From contig RDXX01000055.1 in NCBI GenBank assembly GCA_004292955.1, positions 1 through 60,561 on the forward strand: a DNA stretch of 60,561 nucleotides, read 5' to 3'. Positions 42,195 to 50,709 of the stretch are shown here, one piece after another. Position 1 is the first letter of the stretch; each line of letters begins with the position of its first letter. The notes under the pieces are model-generated. The model was not told the origin of the DNA. It did not search any database and saw only the letters and a program-made list of their open reading frames with translations. The position numbers and the translations under genes are program-made. This DNA is from Oscillatoriales cyanobacterium. Its GTDB lineage: Bacteria > Cyanobacteriota > Cyanobacteriia > Cyanobacteriales > Microcoleaceae.

Positions 42195-43178
42195 CTATCC
42201 CAAGCCCAACTCGCGCTTGAGTAAATTAATCGACTTAGAGCCGATGTAATTTTCCGAGCATACCAGTTGCGGGGGACGAATAATATCCTCTCGGGCCGCG
42301 TTAATGGCAGCTTTTACTGTAGCAAAACTCGGTTGGTCGCAGAAAATAGTTCTAGCCGATCGCACGATCGAGTTAATCTTGTAGGCATCCGACAGCAAAG
42401 CTGTCATCACCAGCAAATCCTCGCCCCGGAGACTGTGAATAATCACTTCAGTCGATCGCAACATTCCCGAACTTAGGCTCACGATACCCAAATAACTATC
42501 CTTCGGCAAACTCCCCACTAACTGGATTTCCTGAACATAATCATAGATGTCTACGGGAATCACTCGCACCGAACGCGGCGCCGAAATCAATTCCGCTTGT
42601 CCGATAAAATAACGACTGGTGATTACAGTTCCCGCAGAGATGTTATCCAGAAAAGTACCTAAATCTTCCATCGCCACTAACTGGATGGGAATCCGCAAAG
42701 CTTGTTCCAGTTCTTTCGCCATCAGCTCACCCACGCCGATGTCTTCTGTGGGGGCTGTGACGACCACCCGCGCGCTGCACCGGAGTCGCCAGTCAATTTC
42801 GGCCAAAAATAATTCCCTAGCTTGGTTGAGCGTACAGCCCTGTCCCAGCAGTTGATCCATACTTTCTTGCACTATTTTATTGGCAAGGGGATATTCATCA
42901 AGAATCGGGGATTTGAGTTTGCTGCCGCCTTCGTGCCCTTGGGCGCGCACGTAAATCCCCGATCCGGCTTGGGCTTCTACGAGTCCGGTATTTTCTAGTT
43001 GTCGGTATACTTTGCTGATGGTGTTGCGGTGCAAACCCGTCTGCATCGCTAGCTGCCTCGTGCTGGGCAAGCGGTGCCCGGGCGGAAACTGGCGCGAGGC
43101 GATCGCAAACCTGATTTGATTGAATAATTGCGTAGATGCAGGGATCTCGCTATCTGTTTGAATATGAAACTGAACCAT
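42195..43178 (-). CDS. GntR-family transcriptional regulator
   Basis: A 327-residue regulator. The N-terminal winged helix-turn-helix is clear: ASTQLFNQIRFAIASRQFPP followed by GHRLPSTRQLAMQTGLHRNT and VYRQLENTGLVEAQ. The C-terminal domain (about 110-327) is not the aminotransferase of MocR proteins and not an obvious FadR or HutC domain; it contains APRSVRVIPVDIYDYVQEIQ. This type is seen in several cyanobacteria with unknown ligands. An inverted repeat upstream (43392-43438) could be its operator. Confidence 0.88.
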   Translation of the reverse strand: MVQFHIQTDSEIPASTQLFNQIRFAIASRQFPPGHRLPSTRQLAMQTGLHRNTISKVYRQLENTGLVEAQAGSGIYVRAQGHEGGSKLKSPILDEYPLANKIVQESMDQLLGQGCTLNQARELFLAEIDWRLRCSARVVVTAPTEDIGVGELMAKELEQALRIPIQLVAMEDLGTFLDNISAGTVITSRYFIGQAELISAPRSVRVIPVDIYDYVQEIQLVGSLPKDSYLGIVSLSSGMLRSTEVIIHSLRGEDLLVMTALLSDAYKINSIVRSARTIFCDQPSFATVKAAINAAREDIIRPPQLVCSENYIGSKSINLLKRELGLG

Positions 43179-43391
43179 ATTAAAGGCTCCGACGACTTTA
43201 ATTTAATATTTTTATAGGATCTATATACCGCACATGGGATTGCCCGGATATCTCTGCATATAGCATAATCTGATTTGGTTCCTTTGCGACGGCGGTTTTG
43301 CTTGGTTTGCGATCGAGCCTGATTGTTCAGGTACTTTCAAGTCTTAGCCGTAGCGTGCGTCAGCAAAAATAATTCTGAATCCTCACAGACG
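43179..43391. other. Upstream region of the GntR-family gene
   Basis: No coding frame. Presumably holds the promoter of the regulator; no clear -35/-10 pair was identified. Confidence 0.4.
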
Positions 43392-43438
43392 ATCTCATTC
43401 TGACGCACCAGCTAACAAATTGTACGTCAGAATGAGAT
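43392..43438. repeat. 14-bp inverted repeat upstream of gntR-like gene
   Basis: ATCTCATTCTGACG at 43392-43405 is inverted exactly at 43425-43438 with a 19-base loop. Flanking GTGCGTCAGC (about 43355) and GCTGACGCAC (about 43466) extend the symmetry, so a larger palindromic element is likely. Confidence 0.6.
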
Positions 43439-43512
43439 TGTGAATTTGTCGCAAAAATTTGCCAAGCTGACGCACCCTATTTAACTCATTTGATCTCTTC
43501 CAAAAATATCTA

Positions 43513-43656
43513 GGCGGGCAAGATGCCCATCCCACAATTTTTTTTTGCTTGTGGGATGGGCATCTTGCCCGTCCCAAATTGTTTATTTTGTGGGATGGGC
43601 ATCTTGCCCGTCCCAAATTGTTTATTTTGTGGGATGGGCATCTTGCCGTCCCAAAT
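43513..43656. repeat. Array of GGGCATCTTGCCC palindromic repeats
   Basis: One inverted unit (GGCGGGCAAGATGCCCATCC) followed by three direct units of about 39 bp, TGGGATGGGCATCTTGCCCG plus a CCCAAATTGTTTATTTTG spacer. Same family as 29421-29622 and the in-frame copy in cobG. Confidence 0.9.
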
Positions 43657-43721
43657 TTTATTAAAAACACTTTGGCAATCTCATCTATTCTTCCTAGGCA
43701 CGCTACTGCACTTAATTTGAT

Positions 43722-45413
43722 TTAATCTCCGGCTATTTCCATCTCGCCTTCTGTCTTTCTACCAGTCATAAAATAAGTCCGCATTTCCCCTTTACCCTTA
43801 ATCTCAATCAAGCCCCGCTCTTCAAATTCATATTTATCCCGCAGCAACTCGTAAGTATAGATACTAACTTGAATGCTGCCGGGGATGCCGTGAGATTCCA
43901 TGCGGCTGGCTGTATTCACCGCATTTCCCCACAAATCGTAAATGAATTTTTTAGTACCGATTACCCCCGCTACCACCGGGCCGCTATTAATTCCGATGCG
44001 GATGTCAAAATTCGAGTCTAGCTTCACATTTAATTCCTGAATTGCCGCTAGCATATCCAGTGCCATTTCGGCGATCGCCTCTGCGTGATCTGGGCGCTCA
44101 ATGGGAATGCCACCTACTACCATATAAGCGTCCCCGATCGTCTTAATTTTTTCCAACCCGTGCTTGTCAGTCAGTTGGTCAAAAGTTGAAAAAATTTCAT
44201 TCAGCAAGTATACCAATTTTGTGGCGGACATCGTAGTAGAAATTTGAGTAAAATTAACCAAGTCAGCGAAAAGAATTGTAGCTTTTTCAAACTTGTCCGC
44301 AATTACCCCCGGTTCGTGCTTCAACCTATCTGCAATAGCTTCTGGTAAAATATTTAGCAGCAAACTATCAGTTTTTTTCTGTTCTTTTCTGAGAGCAGAT
44401 TCCATCTGCTTGCGCTTAGTGATATCGTGAAAGAATACAGAAATGCCATCGTGAGAAGGAAAAGCCCGCACTTCCAACCAGACTTTTAAGGGATGATAAT
44501 ATTTGTCAAAAGTTACTCCGACTTGTTTAGATACAGCTTCATGAGACTCTTTATAGAATACCGAATTTACTAAATCTGGATACTCTTCCCAAAAATTTTT
44601 ACCAAAAAGTTCTTCCGGCTCGCGCTGCAAAAATTGCGCTGCTTTATAATTGACGTAAGTAAATCGCCATTGGGGATCGAGAGCAAAAAAAGCATCACTC
44701 ATTCCTTCTAAAAAATTGACAATTTGCTCGTCACTAGAACGGAGTTTTGCTTCTACTTGTTTTTGCCTGAGTTGCGCCCGCTTTAATTTAGCATAATTAA
44801 TTCGCAACTCCATTTGGCTAATAACTTGCCTTCCTAAAGTCCGCAGGGCTTCTAGTTGTTCTGAGGTGAGATGGCGAGGAACTGTATCTATGGCGCACAA
44901 AGTGCCAATGGGGAAACCCTCAGGAGTTACTAACGGTGCCCCAGCATAAAACCGAATATTTGGATCGGAAGTTACTAGCGGATTGCCGGCAAAGCGATCG
45001 TCTTCCATAGCATTAGGTATAACTAGCAATTCGTTGGGATTTAAAATAGCGTGAGAGCAAAATGCTATCTCTCTGGGAGTTTCTGTTGCTCCAAGACCGA
45101 CTTTTGATTTAAACCACTGTCTGTTAGTATCTACTAAGCTGACTAAAGCAATAGGAGTGCCGCAAATATAGGATGCTAAAGCTGTTAAGTCATCAAAAGC
45201 TCCTTCGGCATCTGTATCGAGAATATTGTAGTGGTTAAGTGCTTTTAGCCTGTCTGCTTCATTGCTAGGCAAAGGTGCAGATTGCATTGGTGGCGGTGCG
45301 ACTACACTTTTTGTCCGAAAAATGCGCGCCAGTCTCCGTGCTGCAAATTTTTGGACTTGCACCGCTAGTTTTTCAACGAACACAAACAGACCGATTTGCC
45401 AAGCTTTATTCAT
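43722..45413 (-). CDS. Adenylate cyclase with GAF and PAS domains
   Basis: A 563-residue class III cyclase. An N-terminal amphipathic helix precedes a GAF domain (about 60-205, with AFCSHAILNP and FYAGAPLVTPEGFPIGTLCA), then a PAS domain (about 228-335). The catalytic domain runs from about 370 to 550. Metal-binding D384 (LFADLVNF) and D428 (IGDAY) are present. The purine-specifying residues are K424 and D493, which indicates ATP and not GTP. N500/R504-type transition-state residues are in NAVNTASRM. It makes cAMP in response to signals through GAF/PAS. No transmembrane segment is certain. Confidence 0.92.
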   Translation of the reverse strand: MNKAWQIGLFVFVEKLAVQVQKFAARRLARIFRTKSVVAPPPMQSAPLPSNEADRLKALNHYNILDTDAEGAFDDLTALASYICGTPIALVSLVDTNRQWFKSKVGLGATETPREIAFCSHAILNPNELLVIPNAMEDDRFAGNPLVTSDPNIRFYAGAPLVTPEGFPIGTLCAIDTVPRHLTSEQLEALRTLGRQVISQMELRINYAKLKRAQLRQKQVEAKLRSSDEQIVNFLEGMSDAFFALDPQWRFTYVNYKAAQFLQREPEELFGKNFWEEYPDLVNSVFYKESHEAVSKQVGVTFDKYYHPLKVWLEVRAFPSHDGISVFFHDITKRKQMESALRKEQKKTDSLLLNILPEAIADRLKHEPGVIADKFEKATILFADLVNFTQISTTMSATKLVYLLNEIFSTFDQLTDKHGLEKIKTIGDAYMVVGGIPIERPDHAEAIAEMALDMLAAIQELNVKLDSNFDIRIGINSGPVVAGVIGTKKFIYDLWGNAVNTASRMESHGIPGSIQVSIYTYELLRDKYEFEERGLIEIKGKGEMRTYFMTGRKTEGEMEIAGD

Positions 45414-45540
45414 ATTTATTTATGTTGGTCACACATGATGGAAGTGCGGGCGATCGCACTGAAAGCATCTCAGGTTTGCATTTGTAGTGCATTTCAAGAG
45501 TTCTCGTGCTATGTATAGCACGCAAGCCAGCACAGCACTT

Positions 45541-45577
45541 TCAACAGTTGACAGTTGACAGTTGACAGTTGACAGTT
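45541..45577 (+). repeat. Heptanucleotide tandem repeat (GACAGTT)n
   Basis: Five 7-bp units, the reverse complement of the GTCAACT family being closely related (AACTGTC). Confidence 0.9.
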
Positions 45578-45609
45578 TGAGAGCGACCTCTACCCTTAAG
45601 TCAGAGGAT

Positions 45610-45679
45610 TGGAGTAATGAATAGTCTAATTTTCATTTCTCCCTCAAAGGGAAAGGCTTTCAACCAATTCTTTCTGGTA
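45610..45679 (-). repeat. Interspersed repeat, second copy of 16521-16591
   Basis: On the minus strand it reads TACCAGAAAGAATTGGTTGA, then AAGCC, and ends near CATTACTCCAA. Here the sequence before TACC is an A/T run instead of the MITE-like element. Confidence 0.7.
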
Positions 45680-45738
45680 AAAAAAATGCTTTTTGCAAAA
45701 ATTGAGATGCTGGCGATCGCACTTTTGGCGATCGATAC

Positions 45739-47127
45739 CTATGCACTTATCCCAACTAAGTCCTCAATCTCCAGAGCTTTTGTTGGCAGTTCCCCCGTCA
45801 ATACTTCTCTACCCCCTGCGCTCACAAGTATATCATCCTCAATGCGTATCCCCCGGACATCCGCAAATTTACCCAACTCGTCCCAGTTTACGAAATTTTC
45901 ATATTTGGCGCGAGTTTCTGGGTTATTTAAGATAGCCGGAACTTGGTAAAAACCCGGTTCAATCGATACCAGCATTCCCGATCGCAAAACACGATTAAGT
46001 CGCAAAAATCCCAGCCCAAACCGACTGCTTCTCACTCTCCCCGCTTCATAGCCTGCCAAATCTCCCAAATCTTCCATATCGTGAACATCCAAACCAATTA
46101 AATGTCCGATTCCGTGCACAAAAAACAGCGCGTGAGCATCCATTTCTACCAAATCGTCAACATTACCCCGCAAAATACCCAAATCGACCAATCCTTCCGC
46201 CATAATTCTAGCAGCCAACAGGTGAATGTCTTGATATTCCACGCCGGGACTAATCTTATCAATACAAGCATCATGGGCTGCCAAAACTACATCATAAATC
46301 GCTCTTTGAGTCGGAGAAAACTTGCCCGAAACCGGCCAAGTGCGAGTCACATCAGCCGCCCATCCCATTGACGATTCTGCACCGACATCTGCTAACAGCA
46401 AATCTCCTGCTTGTACCGGATTGTGATAGTGTTCGCTGTGCAAAACTTCCCCCTGCACGGTGACAATACTTGGGTAGGCGTAAGTCATATTTTCCGAGAT
46501 GATCACACTTTCCATAGCCGCCCGCACACCCGCTTCAATCTTAGCTGTTGGAGTTGCCCTCATGCCCGCTTTGTGAGCTGCTACGGTGACAGCCGCAGCT
46601 TGACGCAATTCAACCAAACTGGCTGCATCGTGGCTCAGGCGCAGCGAGACGATCGCCTGAGTTAACTCTAGATCGATGCCGGTTGGCGATTTGGAGGGTG
46701 CTAAAGAGCGATCTAGAATATCCGACTGTTGCAACCGGATCGAGCTATCCTGAAGGGCGATCGTAGCTGCATTTGTCCCTCGCGCTTTCAACTCACTCAT
46801 GGGGAAAGCAGCATCAGCGCCAATTCGTTCAGCAATTTCCGCTCTTTTCGGCATTTCCCCGTGCCAAAGCGTGCTACCAGGATCGGCATCATCTAAGAAC
46901 AGTTCTAACTTGCCCGATTCTAAACGAATCGCAGCATTTTCTAACGGCAAACCAGCAAAATATAGAAAGTGACTGCTGGCGCGAAAAGGATAAACAAGTG
47001 CCGGATAATTGCGAGGAATGCTGCGGCCAGACCATAGAATTACAGGAAAATCAATTAAACTGGCCAGTTTTTGCCGCCGTTCGTGTAAAATATTTCTTAA
47101 CAATTCATCACCTTTTGTAATTTGCAT
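45739..47127 (-). CDS. pepP: Xaa-Pro aminopeptidase (aminopeptidase P)
   Basis: Removes the N-terminal residue from peptides with proline in position two. The 462-residue protein has the N-terminal AMP_N domain (about 8-135) and the pita-bread catalytic domain. The dinuclear metal ligands can be identified: D247 and D259 (LLADVGAESSMGWAADVTRT), H342 (FVHGIGHLIGLDVHD), E390 (VSIEPGFY) and E430 (GIRIEDDILV). All are intact. Start MQITKGDEL lacks a strong ribosome site. The gene is followed on its strand by the AGCATCTC repeat element. Confidence 0.95.
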   Translation of the reverse strand: MQITKGDELLRNILHERRQKLASLIDFPVILWSGRSIPRNYPALVYPFRASSHFLYFAGLPLENAAIRLESGKLELFLDDADPGSTLWHGEMPKRAEIAERIGADAAFPMSELKARGTNAATIALQDSSIRLQQSDILDRSLAPSKSPTGIDLELTQAIVSLRLSHDAASLVELRQAAAVTVAAHKAGMRATPTAKIEAGVRAAMESVIISENMTYAYPSIVTVQGEVLHSEHYHNPVQAGDLLLADVGAESSMGWAADVTRTWPVSGKFSPTQRAIYDVVLAAHDACIDKISPGVEYQDIHLLAARIMAEGLVDLGILRGNVDDLVEMDAHALFFVHGIGHLIGLDVHDMEDLGDLAGYEAGRVRSSRFGLGFLRLNRVLRSGMLVSIEPGFYQVPAILNNPETRAKYENFVNWDELGKFADVRGIRIEDDILVSAGGREVLTGELPTKALEIEDLVGISA

Positions 47128-47153
47128 GGGTCAAAATTCATAATTTTGAGTTC

Positions 47154-47210
47154 GGTTTGTAGTAAGGACTTCAGTCCTTTGATTCTAAGCATCACAGCAC
47201 AAAAGTCCAG
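47154..47210. repeat. Partial copy of the GTTCGTAGTGAGGAC family
   Basis: GGTTTGTAGTAAGGACTTCA and GTCC, with the right half largely lost (ACAAAAGTCC). Confidence 0.6.
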
Positions 47211-47282
47211 GCTTCAAATTTAGCAGCCATTTTGGGGAAAAGCCTCATCTTTATTTTCTTTTTTGCTGCACTCTTTAGTGCT

Positions 47283-47366
47283 ATGTTTGCGATCGTCTTT
47301 GTCATCATCCTGGGCCTAATTTTGTTCACCACGAACCTTCGCCGACTGCCAGCACAAAAAGGCTGA
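47283..47366 (+). CDS. Possible 27-residue single-span membrane microprotein
   Basis: ATG at 47283 opens a 27-codon frame translated MFAIVFVIILGLILFTTNLR followed by RLPAQKG and a stop. It is one hydrophobic helix with a basic C-terminus, the form of small thylakoid or NDH/photosystem subunits. The frame is open upstream and stays hydrophobic, so a longer product from a non-ATG start is possible. No ribosome binding site is visible and I recognise no family. Confidence 0.25.
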   Translation: MFAIVFVIILGLILFTTNLRRLPAQKG

Positions 47367-47523
47367 AAGTGCTACTGCACAGGCAATAGAGCAACGATTG
47401 AACACCTGCGAGCAGCCAAATTAGTCGATCGGATTGTTGTTGATTTTGTGACATGAGTAATAGCCTCTATTGACGATCGTATATTTTAGACTTTAAAGTA
47501 TAAGTAAATTCACTGAAAAAAAT

Positions 47524-47967
47524 ATGAAAACTTCTCACACAACTTCTAAAACTTCGGTGCAAGTACGCGATTGGCCGATCGAACACTTGCCGGGATTGAG
47601 CAACGCAAACCAGTCTCAACTAGAAGAGTGCGGCATCACAACAATCGGACAACTAATTCGGATGACGAAAACACCGGCGGCGAAAGTGCTGCTAGCACAG
47701 CAATTACAGATTAACGTTCAAAATCTTAATAAATGGGTAGCAATGGCAGAGCTGGCTCGAATTCCGAGTGTAGGCTGTCAGTATTGCGGGCTGTTGCTGC
47801 ACGCAGGCGTTGCTTCAGCCGCTCAATTGGCTCAAATGCCTGTGGAGAGACTGCACCAACAAATCCTCAGACTCCACGTAGCGACAATGCAGCGCAATGA
47901 TTTGACTCCTTCAGTCGATCGCGTGCAAAAATGGGTTCTACAAGCTAGATTAGTTAGCAGTCATTAG
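47524..47967 (+). CDS. DUF4332-type helix-hairpin-helix protein
   Basis: A 147-residue protein with tandem helix-hairpin-helix-like units: IEHLPGLSNANQSQLEECGI followed by TTIGQLIRM, and ARIPSVGCQYCGLLLHAGVASAAQLAQM, typical of the DUF4332 family ("pathogenesis" and radial-spoke-like folds related to DNA-binding HhH). Two Cys in VGCQYCG form a CxxC. It may bind nucleic acid, but no function is established. The preceding spacer holds the microprotein candidate and a partial palindrome. Confidence 0.75.
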   Translation: MKTSHTTSKTSVQVRDWPIEHLPGLSNANQSQLEECGITTIGQLIRMTKTPAAKVLLAQQLQINVQNLNKWVAMAELARIPSVGCQYCGLLLHAGVASAAQLAQMPVERLHQQILRLHVATMQRNDLTPSVDRVQKWVLQARLVSSH

Positions 47968-47996
47968 TGATTAGTCCTTAGTCATTAGTCATTAGT
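47960..47996 (+). repeat. Imperfect heptanucleotide repeat (AGTCATT)n
   Basis: Five units with variants (AGTGATT, AGTCCTT) that start inside the end of the DUF4332 gene. Confidence 0.75.
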
Positions 47997-48076
47997 ACAG
48001 TAATCGCTAAGACGTTTAAAATCTTCTTAATTCCTAAAACTACTACTTTTTTCATTTTTCCTTTTTTTATTTCTTT

Positions 48077-48210
48077 CTTCCTTCTTCCTTCTTCCGACTT
48101 CCATCGGACTGAAATCTGTTACATCCGTTACATCCGTTACAGAATCCGTTGCCGAACTTCCTTCTGTCAACTGTCAACTGTCAACTGTCAACTGTCAACT
48201 GTCAACTGTC
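48077..48210 (+). repeat. Heptamer arrays (TTCCTTC)n and (GTCAACT)n with a 9-bp repeat between
   Basis: TTCCTTC units at 48077-48095, a short TTACATCCG array with a 9-bp period at 48118-48142, then six GTCAACT units at 48166-48210, which end five bases before the ATG at 48216. Confidence 0.9.
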
Positions 48211-48215
48211 CCTAT

Positions 48216-48566
48216 ATGTCAATTCAAATTTACGGAATTCCCAACTGCGGAACCTGCAAAAAAGCTTTCCAGTGGCTCAAAGATAATGCTGTTACTTACG
48301 AGTTCATTAACACAAAAGAACAGCCACCAACTCGCGAAACCATTCACAACTGGGTAGCTACTTTAGGTTTTCAACCAATGCGAAATACTTCCGGTCAATC
48401 TTACCGCGCGTTGGGCGACGAGAAGCAAGACTGGACGAATGCAGAATGGGTGGAAGCCTTTGCTAAAGATGCAATGCTGCTGAAACGTCCTCTTTTTGTC
48501 AAAGATGGAACGGCTGTGTTAGTAGGTTTCAAAGCCGAAATAATTCGAGAAAAATTAGGGATTTGA
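48216..48566 (+). CDS. ArsC/Spx/MgsR-family thioredoxin-fold protein
   Basis: A 116-residue protein. IPNCGTCKKAFQWLKDN has the CxxC at Cys11 and Cys14, and LKRPLFVKDGTAVLVGFK is the cis-Pro/RPL element of the ArsC family. Spx-type proteins bind RNA polymerase under redox stress, while ArsC enzymes reduce arsenate; CxxC with no nearby ars genes favours the Spx/MgsR side. The start follows a GTCAACT array with no ribosome binding site. Confidence 0.88.
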   Translation: MSIQIYGIPNCGTCKKAFQWLKDNAVTYEFINTKEQPPTRETIHNWVATLGFQPMRNTSGQSYRALGDEKQDWTNAEWVEAFAKDAMLLKRPLFVKDGTAVLVGFKAEIIREKLGI

Positions 48567-48577
48567 ACAAACTAAAT

Positions 48578-49024
48578 TTAGCGCATTTTTCGCATAAACT
48601 TCATTTCACCGATATCATCAGTGAAACCCCAGCGTTTGTAAAATGGTATCATTTTCGGCAAACAGTTAAGAGACAAATTCTCCACGGCTTGCAGTTGGGG
48701 ATGATTTAAGACTGCATCCATCAACACCTTACCCAGTCCCATCTTTCTGTATGTTGGGTGGACAATCACATCAAAAATTGTGCCTCTGTAGACAAAATCA
48801 GTCATGACGCGAGTAAAGCCAATTAGCCGTAGCTTGCGGGGCGGGACGCCATCGCCCTCATCGACCAAACCAATGATAACATCCGTGGCGGCAAGCATTT
48901 TCACCACATCCTCGCGAGTGCGCTTGTCGCACCAAAACTCGTTTTTGTACAAATCCATCAAGTCGGAAACCTGACTTTCAGTCAGAGTTTCGACGATTCG
49001 ATACTTATCCATGTTGTCGGTCAT
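48578..49024 (-). CDS. GNAT-family N-acetyltransferase
   Basis: A 148-residue acetyltransferase. The acetyl-CoA-binding loop is HPTYRKMGLGKVLMDAVLNH (the Q/RxxGxG/A motif), and the final FYKRWGFTDDIGEMKFMRK is the typical YxxxGF motif. The start overlaps the end of the ABC exporter gene by 20 bases, so both are coupled. It may modify the transported compound or a resistance target; the substrate is unknown. Confidence 0.88.
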   Translation of the reverse strand: MTDNMDKYRIVETLTESQVSDLMDLYKNEFWCDKRTREDVVKMLAATDVIIGLVDEGDGVPPRKLRLIGFTRVMTDFVYRGTIFDVIVHPTYRKMGLGKVLMDAVLNHPQLQAVENLSLNCLPKMIPFYKRWGFTDDIGEMKFMRKMR

Positions 49025-50624
49025 ACTGAATTTTACCGTAATCTAGTTTAATTGCGCGATCGGCTAGATCGAAATAGCGATCGTCATGACTAATCACAAA
49101 CACCGTTTTCCCGCGGCGCTTCAACTCCGGTAACAACTGCTTGTAAAAAATATCCCGAAAAAACGGGTCTTGATCCGAAGCCCACTCATCAAACAAATAA
49201 ATCGGCCTATCTTCCAAATAAGCCGTCAACAAAGCCAACCGTTTTCGCTGTCCCTGAGACAAAGCCGTAGTAGATAAAATACCATCTTTCACCTCAACCT
49301 TCTTATCCAAATGAAATTCTCGCAGATATTCAGCCGCCTGATTGTCCAAATCGTGATTAGTCATCCCCAAAAGGCGATCGAACAAATAGAAATCCGAAAA
49401 AATAGCAGAAAAATGCTGCCTGTACCACTCTCTATTGTCATTAGTAATATGCTGTCCATCTAAGAGAATATCTCCAGATTCAGGAATGTACAAACCAGTA
49501 AGTAACTTAGCAAAAGTAGACTTACCGCTGCCATTACCACCCACAATAAACACCAATTCACCCGGATGAAACTTTAAACTAATTTCGCCCAAAACAAAAT
49601 TACTGTCTTCCTTATCTCCCGGATAGCTGTGAGTAGTCCCCTTCAACTCCAGGATTTTCCAATCAGCATTTTTCACTGGTTGAAGCGCAGCATTTATCTC
49701 AGCTTGACTCGCCAAAGCCAATCCCATTTTCTCAATCTTCTCCACAGAAGTATTAGCCCTAAAAATAGCCGGCAACCTTTGCAAAATATTCTGAAACGGA
49801 GACATCAAGTAGGTACTTGTCAGAATATAAGCTGACAAAACAGGCGTAGAAACTGCCACAAATTTCGGCACAGCAAACAACAGCAAACCAATCAGCATAA
49901 AAAATAGCAATTGCCCGACTCCCGTCGCCACTGCTGCGGTATTCAGCGCCTGCAAATTGTAATCGCGGGAATCAGCAGCACTTACCTGCAACTCTTCATC
50001 AAAAAATTCCTGACGGCGCAACGAATGCAGTTTAAGTTCCTTAATTCCTTCAGTAATGCTGCGAAAATGCTTGAACAATATATCTTGTTCTTCCCGCGCC
50101 AAATCAAAAAATTTCCGCATTTTGTTAAGCAGCAACTGTACCGTACCAATAGTCAGCGCTAAAAAAGCAAATACAACAGCAAAAACAACCCCCGAAAGCG
50201 TGCTTAAATAAGTCAAACACCCAACAACAACGGCAATATCAACGCAGAGAAAAGGAATCAAAAATATAGTATTAGAAAGAGTTCCCACATCATCGGTAAG
50301 GGTAGCCAGCAACCGATTAGCGCCCAATTCTTCCAAGTGCCGCAAAGGAGAAGACAAAATCCCTCGACTCAAACTCAGCCGCAAATTGTAAACAGCTTCT
50401 TGAGAAAGGTAGATTAACAAAAATTGGGAGATAACTCCGGTGACGAGGGCTAAAACTGCCAATCCAGCAAAATACCAGACTAAATTTTGATTGGAATTAT
50501 CGCTGATGGCGCGGTTGATGAAAGCAATTAACTGGGCGCTGCAACCACCGCTAATTAAGCCTGTGAGTATGGCGATGGAAACATTCAACCAAGAAGCTTT
50601 TAATAGTAGCCAAATTACATTCAT
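49005..50624 (-). CDS. Cyclic-peptide-type ABC exporter (SyrD/PvdE-like)
   Basis: A 539-residue fused permease-ATPase of the cyclic peptide exporter family, smaller than MsbA-type exporters. Six transmembrane helices occupy about 1-275, and the ATPase domain has Walker A VGGNGSGKST, a signature reading TALSQGQRKRLALLTAYLED and Walker B RPIYLFDEWASDQD, in which the usual Glu follows as W-A-S-D-Q-D-style family variant. FVISHDDRYFDLADR is the H-loop. Such exporters move peptides and siderophores (pyoverdine, syringomycin). No peptide synthetase is in the window; only the overlapping GNAT gene is linked. Confidence 0.9.
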   Translation of the reverse strand: MNVIWLLLKASWLNVSIAILTGLISGGCSAQLIAFINRAISDNSNQNLVWYFAGLAVLALVTGVISQFLLIYLSQEAVYNLRLSLSRGILSSPLRHLEELGANRLLATLTDDVGTLSNTIFLIPFLCVDIAVVVGCLTYLSTLSGVVFAVVFAFLALTIGTVQLLLNKMRKFFDLAREEQDILFKHFRSITEGIKELKLHSLRRQEFFDEELQVSAADSRDYNLQALNTAAVATGVGQLLFFMLIGLLLFAVPKFVAVSTPVLSAYILTSTYLMSPFQNILQRLPAIFRANTSVEKIEKMGLALASQAEINAALQPVKNADWKILELKGTTHSYPGDKEDSNFVLGEISLKFHPGELVFIVGGNGSGKSTFAKLLTGLYIPESGDILLDGQHITNDNREWYRQHFSAIFSDFYLFDRLLGMTNHDLDNQAAEYLREFHLDKKVEVKDGILSTTALSQGQRKRLALLTAYLEDRPIYLFDEWASDQDPFFRDIFYKQLLPELKRRGKTVFVISHDDRYFDLADRAIKLDYGKIQYDRQHG

Positions 50625-50646
50625 GCAATCTTATTCCTTGATAGCT

Positions 50647-50706
50647 GTTTGTAGTTAGGACTTTAGTCCTCAGATTTTATGAGGACTAAAGTCCTCACTA
50701 CGAACC
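50647..50706. repeat. Full palindromic copy of the GTTCGTAGTGAGGAC family
   Basis: GTTTGTAGTTAGGACTTTAG and the inverted AAAGTCCTCACTACGAACC; it lies between the exporter start and the Uma2-family stop. Confidence 0.85.
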
Positions 50707-50709
50707 AAA

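Larger units (their letters stand above)
45464..45711. mobile_element. AGCATCTC-bounded repeat element with nested repeats
   Basis: AGCATCTC at 45464 is inverted as GAGATGCT at 45704-45711, the same termini as at 38823-39105. Inside are a GTGCTATGTATAGCAC hairpin, a GACAGTT heptamer array (45541-45577) and the second copy of the interspersed repeat found at 16521. No coding capacity. It fills the spacer between the cyclase and aminopeptidase genes. Confidence 0.6.

Noticed and set aside
41787..42249. Three overlapping plus-strand frames of 80-125 codons
   Set aside because: They are translations of TTGGTTA and GTCAACT arrays in different frames; open only because these units lack stops.
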